Assembly: GCA_015146655.1 (NCBI GenBank)
Contig: VKHL01000111.1
Coordinates: forward strand, 33,491 to 97,490
DNA: 64,000 nt
Direction of reading: 5' to 3'
Origin: Ochromonas danica
Lineage: Eukaryota > Sar > Chrysophyceae > Chromulinales > Chromulinaceae
A model generated the notes under the pieces. It did not search any database. It had not been told where the DNA came from and worked only from the letters and a program-made list of their open reading frames with translations. Within the stretch, counting starts at the first letter, position 1. Each line of letters starts with the position of its first letter. A program made the translations under genes and the position numbers. Shown one piece after another: positions 44,325 to 56,548 of this stretch.

Positions 44325-44538
44325 GGACCAGATAGTTCAGACCAATCACTACTGCATTCTTACTGTGTCGTCAGCAGGTAAATTATAGCAGTGTTGTAAC
44401 GGTCGGAGGTCATTGTGACTTTAAAACCTTATTTTGCGATGTTTGTGGCTGAATAGTTGGGGTTTGTCTTCCTTGTGGTTAACAGTTTTTCCTTGTTTTT
44501 CGTTCTCTTGCAAAGCAAAGCAAAGAGGATCTGCTCAC

Positions 44539-45486
44539 ATGGCTGAAGCCCAACCCACTGACAACCCACCTTTAGAAGAGGTCCACGCATCTGATCAAAA
44601 AGCATCAGCTGTAGAGCAAAAGGCTGATGACGATCATTCCTCTTCAGATGACGACGCTGACCCTCCCACTGCCATTCTCCCCGCCAAACAAGCCACCGAA
44701 AACACTGGCTTCTCCTTTTATAACTTTGGTTATCATCTCATCCCTTTCCATGACATTCTTGACTCTTTCTTTACGTTAAGGAAGACTTATCTTCAGCATA
44801 AACAGAAAGGAAAGACTAGTGGCAGCAGTAGTGCTAGTGCTGGTGGTGGTGCTGGCACTGGGGCTGTGGGTAGTGGTGGTAGTGTTAGTGGTGGTAGTCG
44901 TACTGCAGGGATTGGCGGGGATGAAGATCCACATCCTGTACTTCTTGCTGATCGTAAATCTCCCAGTAAAGATAGAACATTTGATATTAAAGACTATCAA
45001 CGCAAGCAAGAGGAAGAAAGATTGAAAGCATCAAGTCATAAAATCAGTCGATTTCGTCCTGTAGAGCCGAAATGGGATGGAACTTTGGTTCCTGACCAAG
45101 AACTACTCAATACACTCTATCGCACACCTCAAGCAGATACGAGTGGAAGAGTCATCTTTAGTGTCGTACGAGAAGAAGCGAAAAACGTCACGCCATGGAA
45201 ACTTCCTGAGCGTGGAGGTCGAGATTTCCCCGTACCAACATTAGATCAATGTAATCCACGCTTACAATTGCAAATCCTAGCTCATATGAATGAGACGATT
45301 TTGAAAGTGGAAAAGGAATTTGAAAAGTCTCCTGTTATCACAGAACATGATATGGTAGTGAAAGCTCGTATGGGAGCAGATCTTGACAATCTTCGACGAC
45401 AACGAGATAAACTTGCTCGATATGTCAAGAAAGATAAAAAGAAGAAAGGGTTCAAACCTCATGCTGACAGTCTCTTTGATTTCTAA
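44539..45486 (+). CDS. Hypothetical protein with Gly/Ser linker, 315 aa
   Basis: Single exon. I do not recognise the family. The N-terminal 55 residues are acidic and disordered; then FSFYNFGYHLIPFHDIL and LRKTYLQHKQKGK, a Gly/Ser/Ala-rich linker (about residues 95-130), and a conserved-looking C-terminal part: RFRPVEPKWDGTLVPDQELL, PWKLPERGGRDFPVPTL and a long helix ending in KKDKKKKGFKPHADSLFDF. The final basic run could be a nuclear or nucleolar signal. It is convergent with CDC5. No membrane segment, enzyme motif or repeat is visible beyond the linker. Confidence 0.5.
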   Translation: MAEAQPTDNPPLEEVHASDQKASAVEQKADDDHSSSDDDADPPTAILPAKQATENTGFSFYNFGYHLIPFHDILDSFFTLRKTYLQHKQKGKTSGSSSASAGGGAGTGAVGSGGSVSGGSRTAGIGGDEDPHPVLLADRKSPSKDRTFDIKDYQRKQEEERLKASSHKISRFRPVEPKWDGTLVPDQELLNTLYRTPQADTSGRVIFSVVREEAKNVTPWKLPERGGRDFPVPTLDQCNPRLQLQILAHMNETILKVEKEFEKSPVITEHDMVVKARMGADLDNLRRQRDKLARYVKKDKKKKGFKPHADSLFDF

Positions 45487-45607
45487 TCACAGAGTATATG
45501 TGTATGAAACACTGGTGGATGGAGATTTTGCATGCAAATTATCATAACATACAGTATGACTAACCCACACATTTCATTTCTTCCCATCGTGGATCAGCAG
45601 TGCCCAA

Positions 45608-47998
45608 CTAAACAACTATCCCACAATCTCGAGCATATTCTATCAACTTGGCAAGATGCTCTTGGCTTAAGGATTCTGCTTCTTGGGCTGCTTTGGCTTC
45701 TTCTTTAAGTTGTTGTAGACGGTATTCTGCTGCACGTGCTTCTTGATCTCTCACGGACTCGAGACCTTCCAGTTCTATGCAAGCTTTGTTATATTGGATC
45801 AAGATCTCTTCCAGTGCCACTCTGTACTCGCTTTCCTTTCTATCATAGCCTTGCGTTAAGACTTTGTATTTATTTTCTAATTTCTCCAAACGCTTCTGTT
45901 CCTTGTCAAAATAAGATTGAGCAGCTTTAAACTCAGCTTTCAGAGCAGACAATGTCTCAGCCTTGTTAGACGGAGCTTTCCAAACCCCTTCACCAGGGTT
46001 CTTTCCAGTGGCTACATACAATAATCCTTCACGAGCAACAGTTAATTCCTCCACTGTCTTATCCAAGAGTTGGTCCAAGTCAGATATTTCAGTCGCTAAC
46101 TCAGCTGCAATCAATGACTGTGCTCTCTCTAGCTCCTGCAAATCCAATGCCTCCAAGTGCACGGCTTGAGCAGCAGCTAAAGTAGCAGGCTTCACATTTT
46201 CCATCGGGTAAACTTTGATTTCATGGAGAACCAAGCGGACCATTTCCTCGTTGATCATTGCTGAGGCTTGTACAAGTTCTCGAGCATACTTGGATGGATC
46301 TAAAGAAGGTTTAGCAAGCAGTGGATTCACCATAACAGGTCGAGGCAATTCTCTTTTCAACACAGAGCTTCGTCGGGCCATATGTAATTCGTGCGCAACT
46401 TGTTCTGCACGGCGTTTACGAGCTTCGATGTCCGCGGCATCTTCAATTCTACCTTCCACACCATCCTCTGTTTCCTCCTCTACAACGTTTGGAATCGCCA
46501 CTTCATAGGTATACTCTGGCTCTGGTAAAGACAGAAGCTTAGAGCGTAGCTGATCTTTAAGAGCCAGATCCATTCGTCCACCCTTGGAAATACTGCTTTT
46601 GCTGCCCAAGGTGGAAAAGCTGTCATCGTGGTTATGAGCATTTAAGCCAAACTGATCTCGGTAACTCATGACAGATCCAGCAACAGACACACCAGAAGGT
46701 GTGTTCAACACTGAACTGTTGCCATTCCTCATGGGTGTTTGCTGAGCAAGAAGAGCATTGGGAGTCATTGCCACATGACGACGAGGGGTAGCACCAGCAA
46801 AACCTGTTCCTTCGTATAATTCTGGCAACTCTTGAGTTGTTAGAGGAGTCATCTCTCGCAATACACGAAGATTCTTAGCCTCTTGTAAGATAACATCTTC
46901 TTGTTGAGGGGTACGCAAAGGCGTAGCGGAAGGTTGTAAAACTTGCGAATAATCGCCAATCAACGCTTGCGTGGCAGAGAACCGAGCAGGAAGACCTTCA
47001 GGAGCTCCCATACTAGATGCTGTTGCTTTACTGAGTTTGACTATGTCCTCTAAATCACTCTCAGTGACCTGTGGGCTGGGCAGGTTAAGAGGAAGTCTCT
47101 TGCGAAGAGAGGCGGGATCATTCTCGGCAGAAACTTTCAATACTGCCAGAGGAGCATTTTCCTCAAACATCTTCTTCAAGCGATTATTATCACGCTTTCT
47201 AGCACGTTCTTCCTCTTCTTGAGCATGTCGGCCTTCCAATTTGCTCAACTCCAGACCATAGGCCTTGGGATCCAATGTTCTCTTTTTAGCCTCTTGATCT
47301 TCCTCACCCACATCATAAAACCCAGCTGGAACAACCTTCTGGAAAGGAATTTCACGTGCATAATCAATAAACTTCCTTTTGCGACTTCCCCCGGGATTCA
47401 ATTTGCTTTCGATTCCTGCCGCTTTCAACTCACGACGCTTTTGCAAAGTAGCCAATCGTCTGGATTCCTCCATCATGCGCTCTCGCATCTTTCGCTTTGC
47501 TTTCTTACCTTTAGTATTAGCAAGACGTGCTCTTGCTTCAGCTAACATCTCTAACTCGTCTTCATCCATGTCGATGGGGTCAGGACGTGCTGGTTTGGTT
47601 TCTGGCGCAGGATCAATCTCTCCTGGACGCAAACGACGCGGATCATCTTCATTCATCTCCTCACCACCTTCTTCTTGTGCTGCTTGATCAAGTAGTCGTT
47701 CATAATGCTCCATACATTGTCCTGCTGTTCTGCCTACAATGGGTGCGATAGTTCGCCATTGATTGGGCATGAGCTTGGCTAGATGGAGAAGCTTTTCTTC
47801 CTCGTCTCGCGTCCATTCTGTCTTCTTAATGGAAGGGTCTAACCATTCATACCAACGTGCTTTACATTGTTTTGGTGATTTTCGACTTAACAAACTGGCC
47901 ACACGAGACCATTGGTTTTTGCCATATTTCATTACAGCAGCTTTCAGAATTTCATCTTCTGTATTCTTCCACACACCACCTTTGATTAAAATTCTCAT
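45608..47998 (-). CDS. CDC5: CDC5/Cef1 spliceosomal Myb protein
   Basis: Intronless, 796 residues, usual for the family. Two Myb repeats at the N terminus: GGVWKNTEDEILKAAVMKYG...NQWSRVASLL and KTEWTRDEEEKLLHLAKLMPNQWRTIAP, with the RKSPKQCKARWYEWLDPSIK link that identifies CDC5. It is a core subunit of the Prp19/NineTeen complex that activates the spliceosome. The highly conserved block ELKAAGI, RKRKFIDYAREIPF and PAGFYD follows; the C-terminal half is acidic and helical with coiled coil (about residues 640-790) for Prp19-complex contacts. It is divergent with the PH-domain gene, separated by about 300 bp. Confidence 0.95.
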   Translation of the reverse strand: MRILIKGGVWKNTEDEILKAAVMKYGKNQWSRVASLLSRKSPKQCKARWYEWLDPSIKKTEWTRDEEEKLLHLAKLMPNQWRTIAPIVGRTAGQCMEHYERLLDQAAQEEGGEEMNEDDPRRLRPGEIDPAPETKPARPDPIDMDEDELEMLAEARARLANTKGKKAKRKMRERMMEESRRLATLQKRRELKAAGIESKLNPGGSRKRKFIDYAREIPFQKVVPAGFYDVGEEDQEAKKRTLDPKAYGLELSKLEGRHAQEEEERARKRDNNRLKKMFEENAPLAVLKVSAENDPASLRKRLPLNLPSPQVTESDLEDIVKLSKATASSMGAPEGLPARFSATQALIGDYSQVLQPSATPLRTPQQEDVILQEAKNLRVLREMTPLTTQELPELYEGTGFAGATPRRHVAMTPNALLAQQTPMRNGNSSVLNTPSGVSVAGSVMSYRDQFGLNAHNHDDSFSTLGSKSSISKGGRMDLALKDQLRSKLLSLPEPEYTYEVAIPNVVEEETEDGVEGRIEDAADIEARKRRAEQVAHELHMARRSSVLKRELPRPVMVNPLLAKPSLDPSKYARELVQASAMINEEMVRLVLHEIKVYPMENVKPATLAAAQAVHLEALDLQELERAQSLIAAELATEISDLDQLLDKTVEELTVAREGLLYVATGKNPGEGVWKAPSNKAETLSALKAEFKAAQSYFDKEQKRLEKLENKYKVLTQGYDRKESEYRVALEEILIQYNKACIELEGLESVRDQEARAAEYRLQQLKEEAKAAQEAESLSQEHLAKLIEYARDCGIVV

Positions 47999-48295
47999 CT
48001 TATTCCAGTTTTTTTAAAAATTAACTATAAAATGATTATCAGATAGTATAGCAACCTTCTACCCACAATTCGATTTGCTTTCCTTTTGTTCATGCCCATG
48101 TCATGTCACACTATTACTATTATTGCGATGCGTGGAATATTGTGCTTTTGCGTGATTACCAGACCAAGTGCCAGATTTCCAAATTCTGGATGATTGGGTG
48201 ACCAACCGTTGCTGGGCCGAGATAAAAGAAATTAACAGTGAAGCTATTGAAGATCCCCCACACTCTCTCTATCATCAGGATATAAGTAAGCTGTT

Positions 48296-51200
48296 ATGTT
48301 GGATGGAAATCGTTTTCCACCCCCAGAAGAGATGACTGTTCTCTTGACAGAAACTCTCTCAGTGCGATCTGTGGTAAAAGGTCTCATGGGGCAGAAGGCG
48401 GAAGTCAAGCCACGCTATTGTGAGCTCGTGGAATACAAGCAACACTATGCTATCTTGATCTATAAGATAAAGAAAGACAATAGCCACTCTCCGTACTTAC
48501 GAGTCGATCTGTCTTCTCCTCAATCCATGCTATTGTTCGAAGAAAACGGATTGTTCCATTTGCAGCCCACTGAAAGCTCTGATATCCTCTTTAGCTTTAC
48601 TAGTAAATATGAACGTGAGATATGGGTGAAGTCAATTCGCTCTGTCTTTATCCAAGATGACCTCACCTCATCTCAGAACAACAACAGCAACAACAATGAC
48701 AACAACAATCTGCGGACACAGGCAGCAGACCCTTTGCCACCGCCAGCCAACAACACCAACAATTACAATAATAACAATAATAGGTCAGCAACTTCCAGCT
48801 TTACTCCTGTGCCACCAACACCTCCGGTCTCTTCGTCTCTAGCTCAGACTCCAGCTGCTGACAACTTTTCACGAAATCCATCTCATCAGCAGCAGCACAG
48901 CTCGTCGCTGTCCACTTCCCGCAGTCGTGGCGGAGCATTGAGCAGAAATCTTACTTTAAATGAATTCGCCATTGGAGATCGAGAACCAACTCTACGAAGA
49001 AGGAACAAAGAAACAACACATACCAGTATCTTGTCTTCCGAGAGTGACGCTGCAATCCCTCAGACGACTTTGTCATCACTAAATGATCATCAACCGTCAA
49101 GCAAGTTGATGAGATCTGATGACAATGGAAGCGATTTTAAGACTTCTTTGCACCTCTCAGACCTTTCAGCTATTGATGGCTACAATTTCAACAGTGAACG
49201 ATTTCATTCTCCCGTGGACAGCAGACGCGCGATGAATGCTGAAGGAAAGGCCAAAAAGGAGGCATCATCCAGTCCAAGGAAAGGAGGAGAAGACTCTAGT
49301 GGCACTGTAGCAGTCTTACATCAGGAGATCCAAGCATTGGCTATGATGAATGATCAGTTAAACAATGCTCTGGAGGAATCTGAAAAACTGCGACACGAGG
49401 AAGCGAAAGCTGCCGTGGAACAGATTGCCAAGTTGAAATCCATGTTATTAGTCTTAGATAACGAGAAAGATGAATTCATCCGAAGCAATCAATCTGCTTT
49501 CGAAGAGCTAGGTCATCTACGCCAAGTCACAAGAGAGAAAGACTCTCTGGCCAAGACGGTGAAGGAGATGAAAGAGAAATATGATGAAATGGAAGAAGAG
49601 TTAGCAGTGCTGCGAGATATCAAAGACAAGACCAGGGACAAGGAGAGAGCTCTTCAATTTGATCTATCCCAAAAGGAAGAGCAAATTGAGGAATTAAAAG
49701 CACAACTAGCCAACACGTCAGTCTCTTTGATTCGGAAAATTGAGGAATCGAATGAAAGAGACCTCTTGGCCATATCAGCGACAAGTGCAAAAGCTGAAGC
49801 AGAGAGCATGTTGACCAATTTACGTGACCAAGTTCATATGCTAGAAGGCAAACTAAGAGAAATGGATGTTTTGAAGGGAGACATCGTGACCAAAGATAAT
49901 CGAATCGCCTCGTTAATAACTGAACTGGAATCTGCGCGATCGGAGATTGTCTCTGGCCAGCGAGGAGAAGAATCTAACAAGTCGACTATCACTAGACTGG
50001 AGAGTTTAGTACGAGAACAACAACTCTTTATCCAGGAACTCTCTCAACAAGTGGAACAAGAACGACTTCGAAAACAGCAATTAGCAGATTCCAATATGCA
50101 GCATTTAGGAGCTTTGGATGAGTTAGCAAAGATGAAAATAGAGAAAGGAGATCTAGAAAGAGAGAAGATGCGATTGAAAGATATGATGCTATCCCTTGAG
50201 AAAGAGAAAGAAGCACAAGAAGAAAAGCATTCTGATCTCATTTTACAACATAAACAAGAAATAGAGAATAGACAACAAGAAATCAGCAAAATATTGGATG
50301 ATAAAGAACGATTGGTAAGCCAATTAATGGTTTTTGTTGTGATGAGATAAGCTCACCTCTGATTGCATATTTTGATTTTGTGTTTGTCATTGTGTGGATG
50401 ACTTCTATTACTACTGTAGGTGTCTGAGAATCAAGTACTACAAAGAAGAATTGAGTTGATGAAAGATCAGCATTCCAAGATCATGTCTGATGAAGAAATG
50501 GTACAAAAGAGAGTGTCTTTGGAGGCGGAGAGCTTTACAAGTCAGATAGTCGCATTAAAGAATAGCTTAGCATCCTCTCAACAAGCCTATGCGGAATGCC
50601 AATTGAAGAGTCAGAAGATCGAAGGAGAACTTCGCAAAGAACACCGTGAGATGACAAACAAAGTGAATGAGTTGGAAGGATTGGTAAGCAATCTCAAGGC
50701 ATTGGCATTAGAGAAGACCAATCGAGTCGCTGTCTTAGAGCAGGAAGTCGATGACTTGCATTTGTCAATCACTTCTGAACGAAGTCGTGCACAGACACAA
50801 AGAGAAGAATTTGCTCTTTATCAAGCACAATGGAATACAGAAAAGCGGTTAATTCAACATGAGTTGCAAGAAATTCAAAGTAGATATGAAGAAACAATGA
50901 CCTTGTTGAAAAGAAAGGAAGATCATTCCAAAGAAGTGGAAGGGAAACTAATTGAAAGTGATCGAGTGAATTCTCTTGCCATCAAAGAATGGGAAAATCG
51001 ATGCAAGGCATTAGATCAACTAAATAGTAATCTTCGTGTAGATTTGGAAGAGATTAAAGAAGAGGTGAGGGATAGATACGTTACTTATTGATATTTTGAT
51101 TCTCATTTCTGATTATTGGTCTTCTCTTGCTTGATTGTTGTCTACTGTATTATAGTATGCCAAGGAACGGTTTGCCATGGAGGAACGCATTTCTGGCTTA

Positions 51201-54200
51201 CAATCATCTTATCAATCCTTACAGTTGAAATGTGCTGAATTGGAGAAGTTCTACCTCACAGTGCAAACGGAGAAACAACGAGGAGAACATCAATCTGCCA
51301 TGAAGATCCTGGACTTGGAACATACTCTACAGGAGCTACAAGGAAGATTGGAAGACACCAAATTACAATTAACCAGCAGAATCTCTTCATTACAAGAAAA
51401 CGAAGAAATTCGAATGAAACTTACATCAGATTTGAATACCACGAGAGAGAATAAAGAAAGTCTGGAAGAAACTTGTTCAACTCTCAAAGAAGAAGTTCAA
51501 AAACTTTTGCAAACAATTTCCAACAGAGAGATGGAAGTAAAAGAACGAGATGAACTCATTCTTTCATTAAAACAAGATCGAGAAACATCTGAACTATTAC
51601 AAGGAGATCAACATTCTTTACTGAAGAAGAGAATTCATAGTTTAGAAGAGACACTTCTTCAAACAGGTGAATCATGGAAGAAGACACAAGCTGATCTACA
51701 AGCTGCTAATAGTCAATTTGCTGCAAAGGAGAAAGAACTTCATGAAAGAAATCTCTTGCTTCAGAAAGCACAAGTGAATATCGAAGATTTGAATAGACAA
51801 ATTAGAGCATTGACTACAGGACAAGAACAGTTGGAATCTGAGAAGGTTGTTCTCTTGGAGAACTTGGCCAAGCGAGAACAACATCAACTTTCAATAGACG
51901 AGGAACTTGCTCATGTTAAAGCAAGTAAAGAAGAGCTTCTAAGAAATGTTGAGCAACTCACTGATCAACTCAATCAAGTGAATCATGACTATCGACAAGC
52001 ACAACGAACTATTGAAAATATGCAAAGTCGGATAAGTGAAATGGAAAATAATGCCATCGCCAACAATTCAAAACAAATTGCATTGCATTCTGAGCTGGAA
52101 ACCACAAAACAAACAGTGGTAGACCTCACAGCTGAAATATGTCGATTGAAGGATCAATTACAGGCTACAGAAGATCGAATGGAACAAGAAAGCACATCTT
52201 TCCTACAGAAGCTGCAAGCAGTACACAATCAGCTCACTAACCAACAGGTAAGGATTCTCCCATGAATGCTAGTACTTTCTAGTCTGTTAGTAATAATGGA
52301 ATTGACTTGTCATCCTTTAGGATCAAAATCGTTTGAAAGTGAATATGTTGAACGAGACAATTAGTGAAAAAGATGTGTTGAATAGTGCTCTAGAACGAGA
52401 GATTTCCTTCCTGTCCAATAAAATAGAGAATTTAGAATTATCCTTACGACGAGCACAAGAGCAGGTGTGTTAGACCTATCCTGTCTCTTACGATGTTTAG
52501 CATGATCTGACATGAGCATGAATGATGATGGACAGGCTGAGAAAATGGTGGACGCGGATCAAGTTGGTCAAGAGATTCTTTCCTATCAAAGCGAACTGGA
52601 TCGTCATCGTTCACAACAAGAAATGCTTTACAATAAGATGCTTGAGCTTGGTAAGAAATTGACATTATCTGAAGAAGAAAAATCGTCATGTTTGCAAGCA
52701 CTCGATCGAATGGTTTTTTCTTTACAAGACAATACGCAACTTGTAGATGTTGTCAATATCCACGGTGGAGGTAAGTGCGGGAACTATCAACAGCAATGCC
52801 AGTGTTATATCATAGTATACATATTGCGCTGTATAATAGATGTCAAAGAATACGCAAGTACTGTGGAGACTGTGGTTTCTACAGTGAGCAGTAAATTGAA
52901 GCAAATGGAAGATTACCTGCAAGCTCTACTAGAGACATTCTCAGTCTCATTGGAGACTGTTAGTGATGAAAGCAAGACTGCTCGTGAGACAGAGGACAAT
53001 GGACTATTACCATCCCCTTCAATACTGCGAGAACAAGTGCAAAGACTTGATCGATTACAAGCGTATTCCACCACCAATCTCATTGACCAACGGTTATATA
53101 CCCTGCGTGATCATGTGAAAGTATTATCACAACAATTGAAGACTATGATTGAATCAAAGAATGAGTTAACTCAACGATATCAAGAAACAACAGCTAATTT
53201 AGAGCAAACATCCTCTTCCTTGTCATCAACGAAGCTGTCTTTGGAATCTTGTCGAGATGAGGTTGATCTCTATCGAGTTAAATATGAGAAACTAACAGCA
53301 GATTATCAGACATTGCAAAAGGATCATAAAGAAGAGGTTCATCATCTTCATAGCACGTTAACTAATGCAAAGATTCAAGCTGTACAAGAAGTAGAAGCAG
53401 ACTTTGTCTTGAAAAGAGAGAATCTGCGATTATCACATGAAAAGAGAGAATCTCAGCTTACACAAACCATAGAACAACTAAATGAAGCTATTGACAAAGG
53501 AAAGCAAGCAATAAGAGAACTGCAAGAAGTTAAATCAAGTCAAGAGGTCATAATAACAAATCAATCAAATGAGATCTCGACCTTATCTTCTCAGATTGTA
53601 ACATGGCAAGAACAATATCAACAAGAAGAAAGTCTTCTTCAAGATGCTCAGTTGCAAATAACAACCATGAAGGAAGAGCTTCTTCTACTTCAAAGGCAAT
53701 TGGATAGTAAAGATCGTAGTCTGGAGTTACTACTCGAGCAAAAGCATTCCCTGGAGAAATCATTGTATCGCACAGAAAGTGATTTGAATGAAACACAGGA
53801 GAAGTTACAAGAAACAACGACAAGACTACAAGCTAATCTGAAGGACTTGCAACAACAACATGATAATCTCAGTATGCATTTGAGACTGAAAGGAGAAGAA
53901 TTAGCACAAGCGAATAGTGAAAAGGTGAGAGACAACATTAAGAATCAGCACCATCATCTCATCTCTGTTGTTGCTTTATTGATGCGATTCTAGGCTTCGT
54001 TACGTCAACAATTAGAAGAGACCTTGAAGAAAGGGAGAGAAAGTGAAGTAGCCGCAGAGTCCAAGGCCAATGACCAACAGATGGAGATCCGTGATCTTCG
54101 ACAACGCTATGAGAAGAGTCAACAGCTGGTCTCTATGAAAGAACAAGAAGTCTTACGACTAACAGATGAAAAGGTTGATCACTTTATTCTCTCTGTCTAT

Positions 54201-54947
54201 GGAATAGATAATGATAATGATAATGATAATGTCTGCTGATATGATGTGATTGCATGATGTTGTTGATTTTAGAATGAATTGTCAGAACAATATGAAACAA
54301 TCATGAATAACTGGCAAGAAGATCAAGAAGAACATGAGAAACAATTGAAAGTTCTACAAGAAGAAGTGAAAGATCTTGCTCATAATAATACGAAACTATC
54401 CTCTAAGCTATCAGATCGTGAGAAAACACTCGAAGACTTACTGATGGAAAAGAAGACATTAACACGTCAATTAGAAGACAGTAGTGAACAGTTTGGCAAA
54501 GATGAAGCTGAATGGACGAAGCAATTACAGACATTACAAATACAACAACGAGATCTACAACATGCTTATGAAAAACAGAGTATTCTCATGGCTAGTAAAG
54601 ATCGCGAGATTAATCGATTCAAGGAAGAAAAGGTAAACAAACGAATTGTTGTTTCAATTCAAATGGTAATTAGACTTCCTAATTGAATGTTTGTGTGTAT
54701 GTGTGTGCTTGTGTGGAAGATTTTCATTCTTCAACAATTGGAGGAATTGACTTCCAAGCAGGCTGAGTCAGAACGAAATCATAGTTTAACGAGTAATGCT
54801 CTTCAAGTGGAACTCCGAGAATTAAAGATCAAATATGAGAAGACAGTAGCGCACTTGTCCATTCGTGAAGAAGAATTAGCTGTCACACAGACTGCTAAGG
54901 TATGCTAGGTTTTCCTTTTTCTTGATTATTGATCACCAAAGGGTAAT

Positions 54948-55024
<77 letters not shown>

Positions 55025-56501
55025 AGTCTGAGGTAGATAATACTCTGGAGCGTATGATTCGTGAGAGCAATCAGCGAGAAGCATCACTTTCCCAAGAAAT
55101 ACAGAAACTGCAAATGGAGAACCGGCAATTGAATCATCGCTTGGATAAGGCATTAGCACAACAACAAATTCAAAAAGAAGAGATAGAACGTTATCAAACA
55201 GAGAAGAACTCTCTGGAGCAACAATTAGAAGAGACCTTGAAGAAAGGCAGAGAAAGTGAAGTAGCCGCAGAGTCCAAGGCCAATGACCAACAGATGGAGA
55301 TCCGTGATCTTCGACAACGCTATGAGAAGAGTCAACAGGTAGTCTCTATGAAAGAACAAGAAGTCTTACGGCTAAGAGATGAGAATAGTATTCTATCAGA
55401 ACGTAATCAAAACTCTCTTTCTCGTTTACAAGAAGAAGAATCCAATCGTTTAAAGGAAGTGAATGAACTACAACGAGAAGTTAGTCAATTAAAGACTACC
55501 TATGAAGAAGTTGTGATTCAGTGTAATAAAGCAGAGAAAGAGTTATTGAAGATGTCTAAGGATAAGGTGAGAACATTACATCACATTACATTGCATTGCA
55601 TTATATTGTATTGCATTACATTGCCAACTGTCGCGTGCACACATGCTCACATGCTTTCCATCTCTCTCTGTCGGTCTCTCTGTCTGTGTCTGTGTCTTGT
55701 CTCTTTTGTTTGATGTGATATTAGATGTCTGTGGATCATCAACTGGAAGATATATTAGTCCAATACACAGAGATGGAAAGTAGTCTAAGCAAGGAATTAC
55801 ATATTTTACAATCGTCTCATAGAGACTTACAACATCTTCATGATAAACATAGTATTCTCTTGTCAAGTAAAGAACGAGAGAATCATCGATTGAAAGAAGA
55901 AAAGGTAACAACACACTATCCTATCCTCTATGTCCATTCGTTGGTTAGTCTACTAACCTTTTCCTCTCATTCATTGGTGTACTTGTCAACCAATGTTAGG
56001 CATCTATAGAGAAGCAGTTAGAAGGTGTTTTGTCACGATCACGTGAAGAAGAAGATGAACATGCTCGTCATCTAGCAGGCATGCAAAGTGAGAATCGAGA
56101 CCTTAAGTATAAAGTTGACAAATATAGCAATCTATTTAATACAAAAGAACAGGAACTTGGCAAGCTTCTCATAGAAAAGGTAAAACAAATTACTTTTTTG
56201 TCATTGATATAAGAAACAGGGAATTGATTGAATATCAAATAACGTGTGTTATTGCTTCATTGATGTGATTAGAACTCTCTGGAGCAACAATTAGAAGAGA
56301 CCTTGAAGAAAGGCAGAGAAAGTGAAGTAGCCGCAGAGTCCAAGGCCAATGACCAACAGATGGAGATCCGTGATCTTCGACAACGCTATGAGAAGAGTCA
56401 ACAGGTAGTCTCTATGAAAGAACAAGAAGTCTTACGACTAACAGATGAAAAGGTACAGTAGACTATGTGCTATTTCTTTGTTAACAATTGACATTTTGAC
56501 A

Positions 56502-56548
<47 letters not shown>

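Noticed and set aside
55219-55386. Considered the three identical coiled-coil exons as an assembly duplication
   Set aside because: Flanking introns and neighbouring modules differ for each copy, and the copies have mosaic differences; still worth checking with reads.
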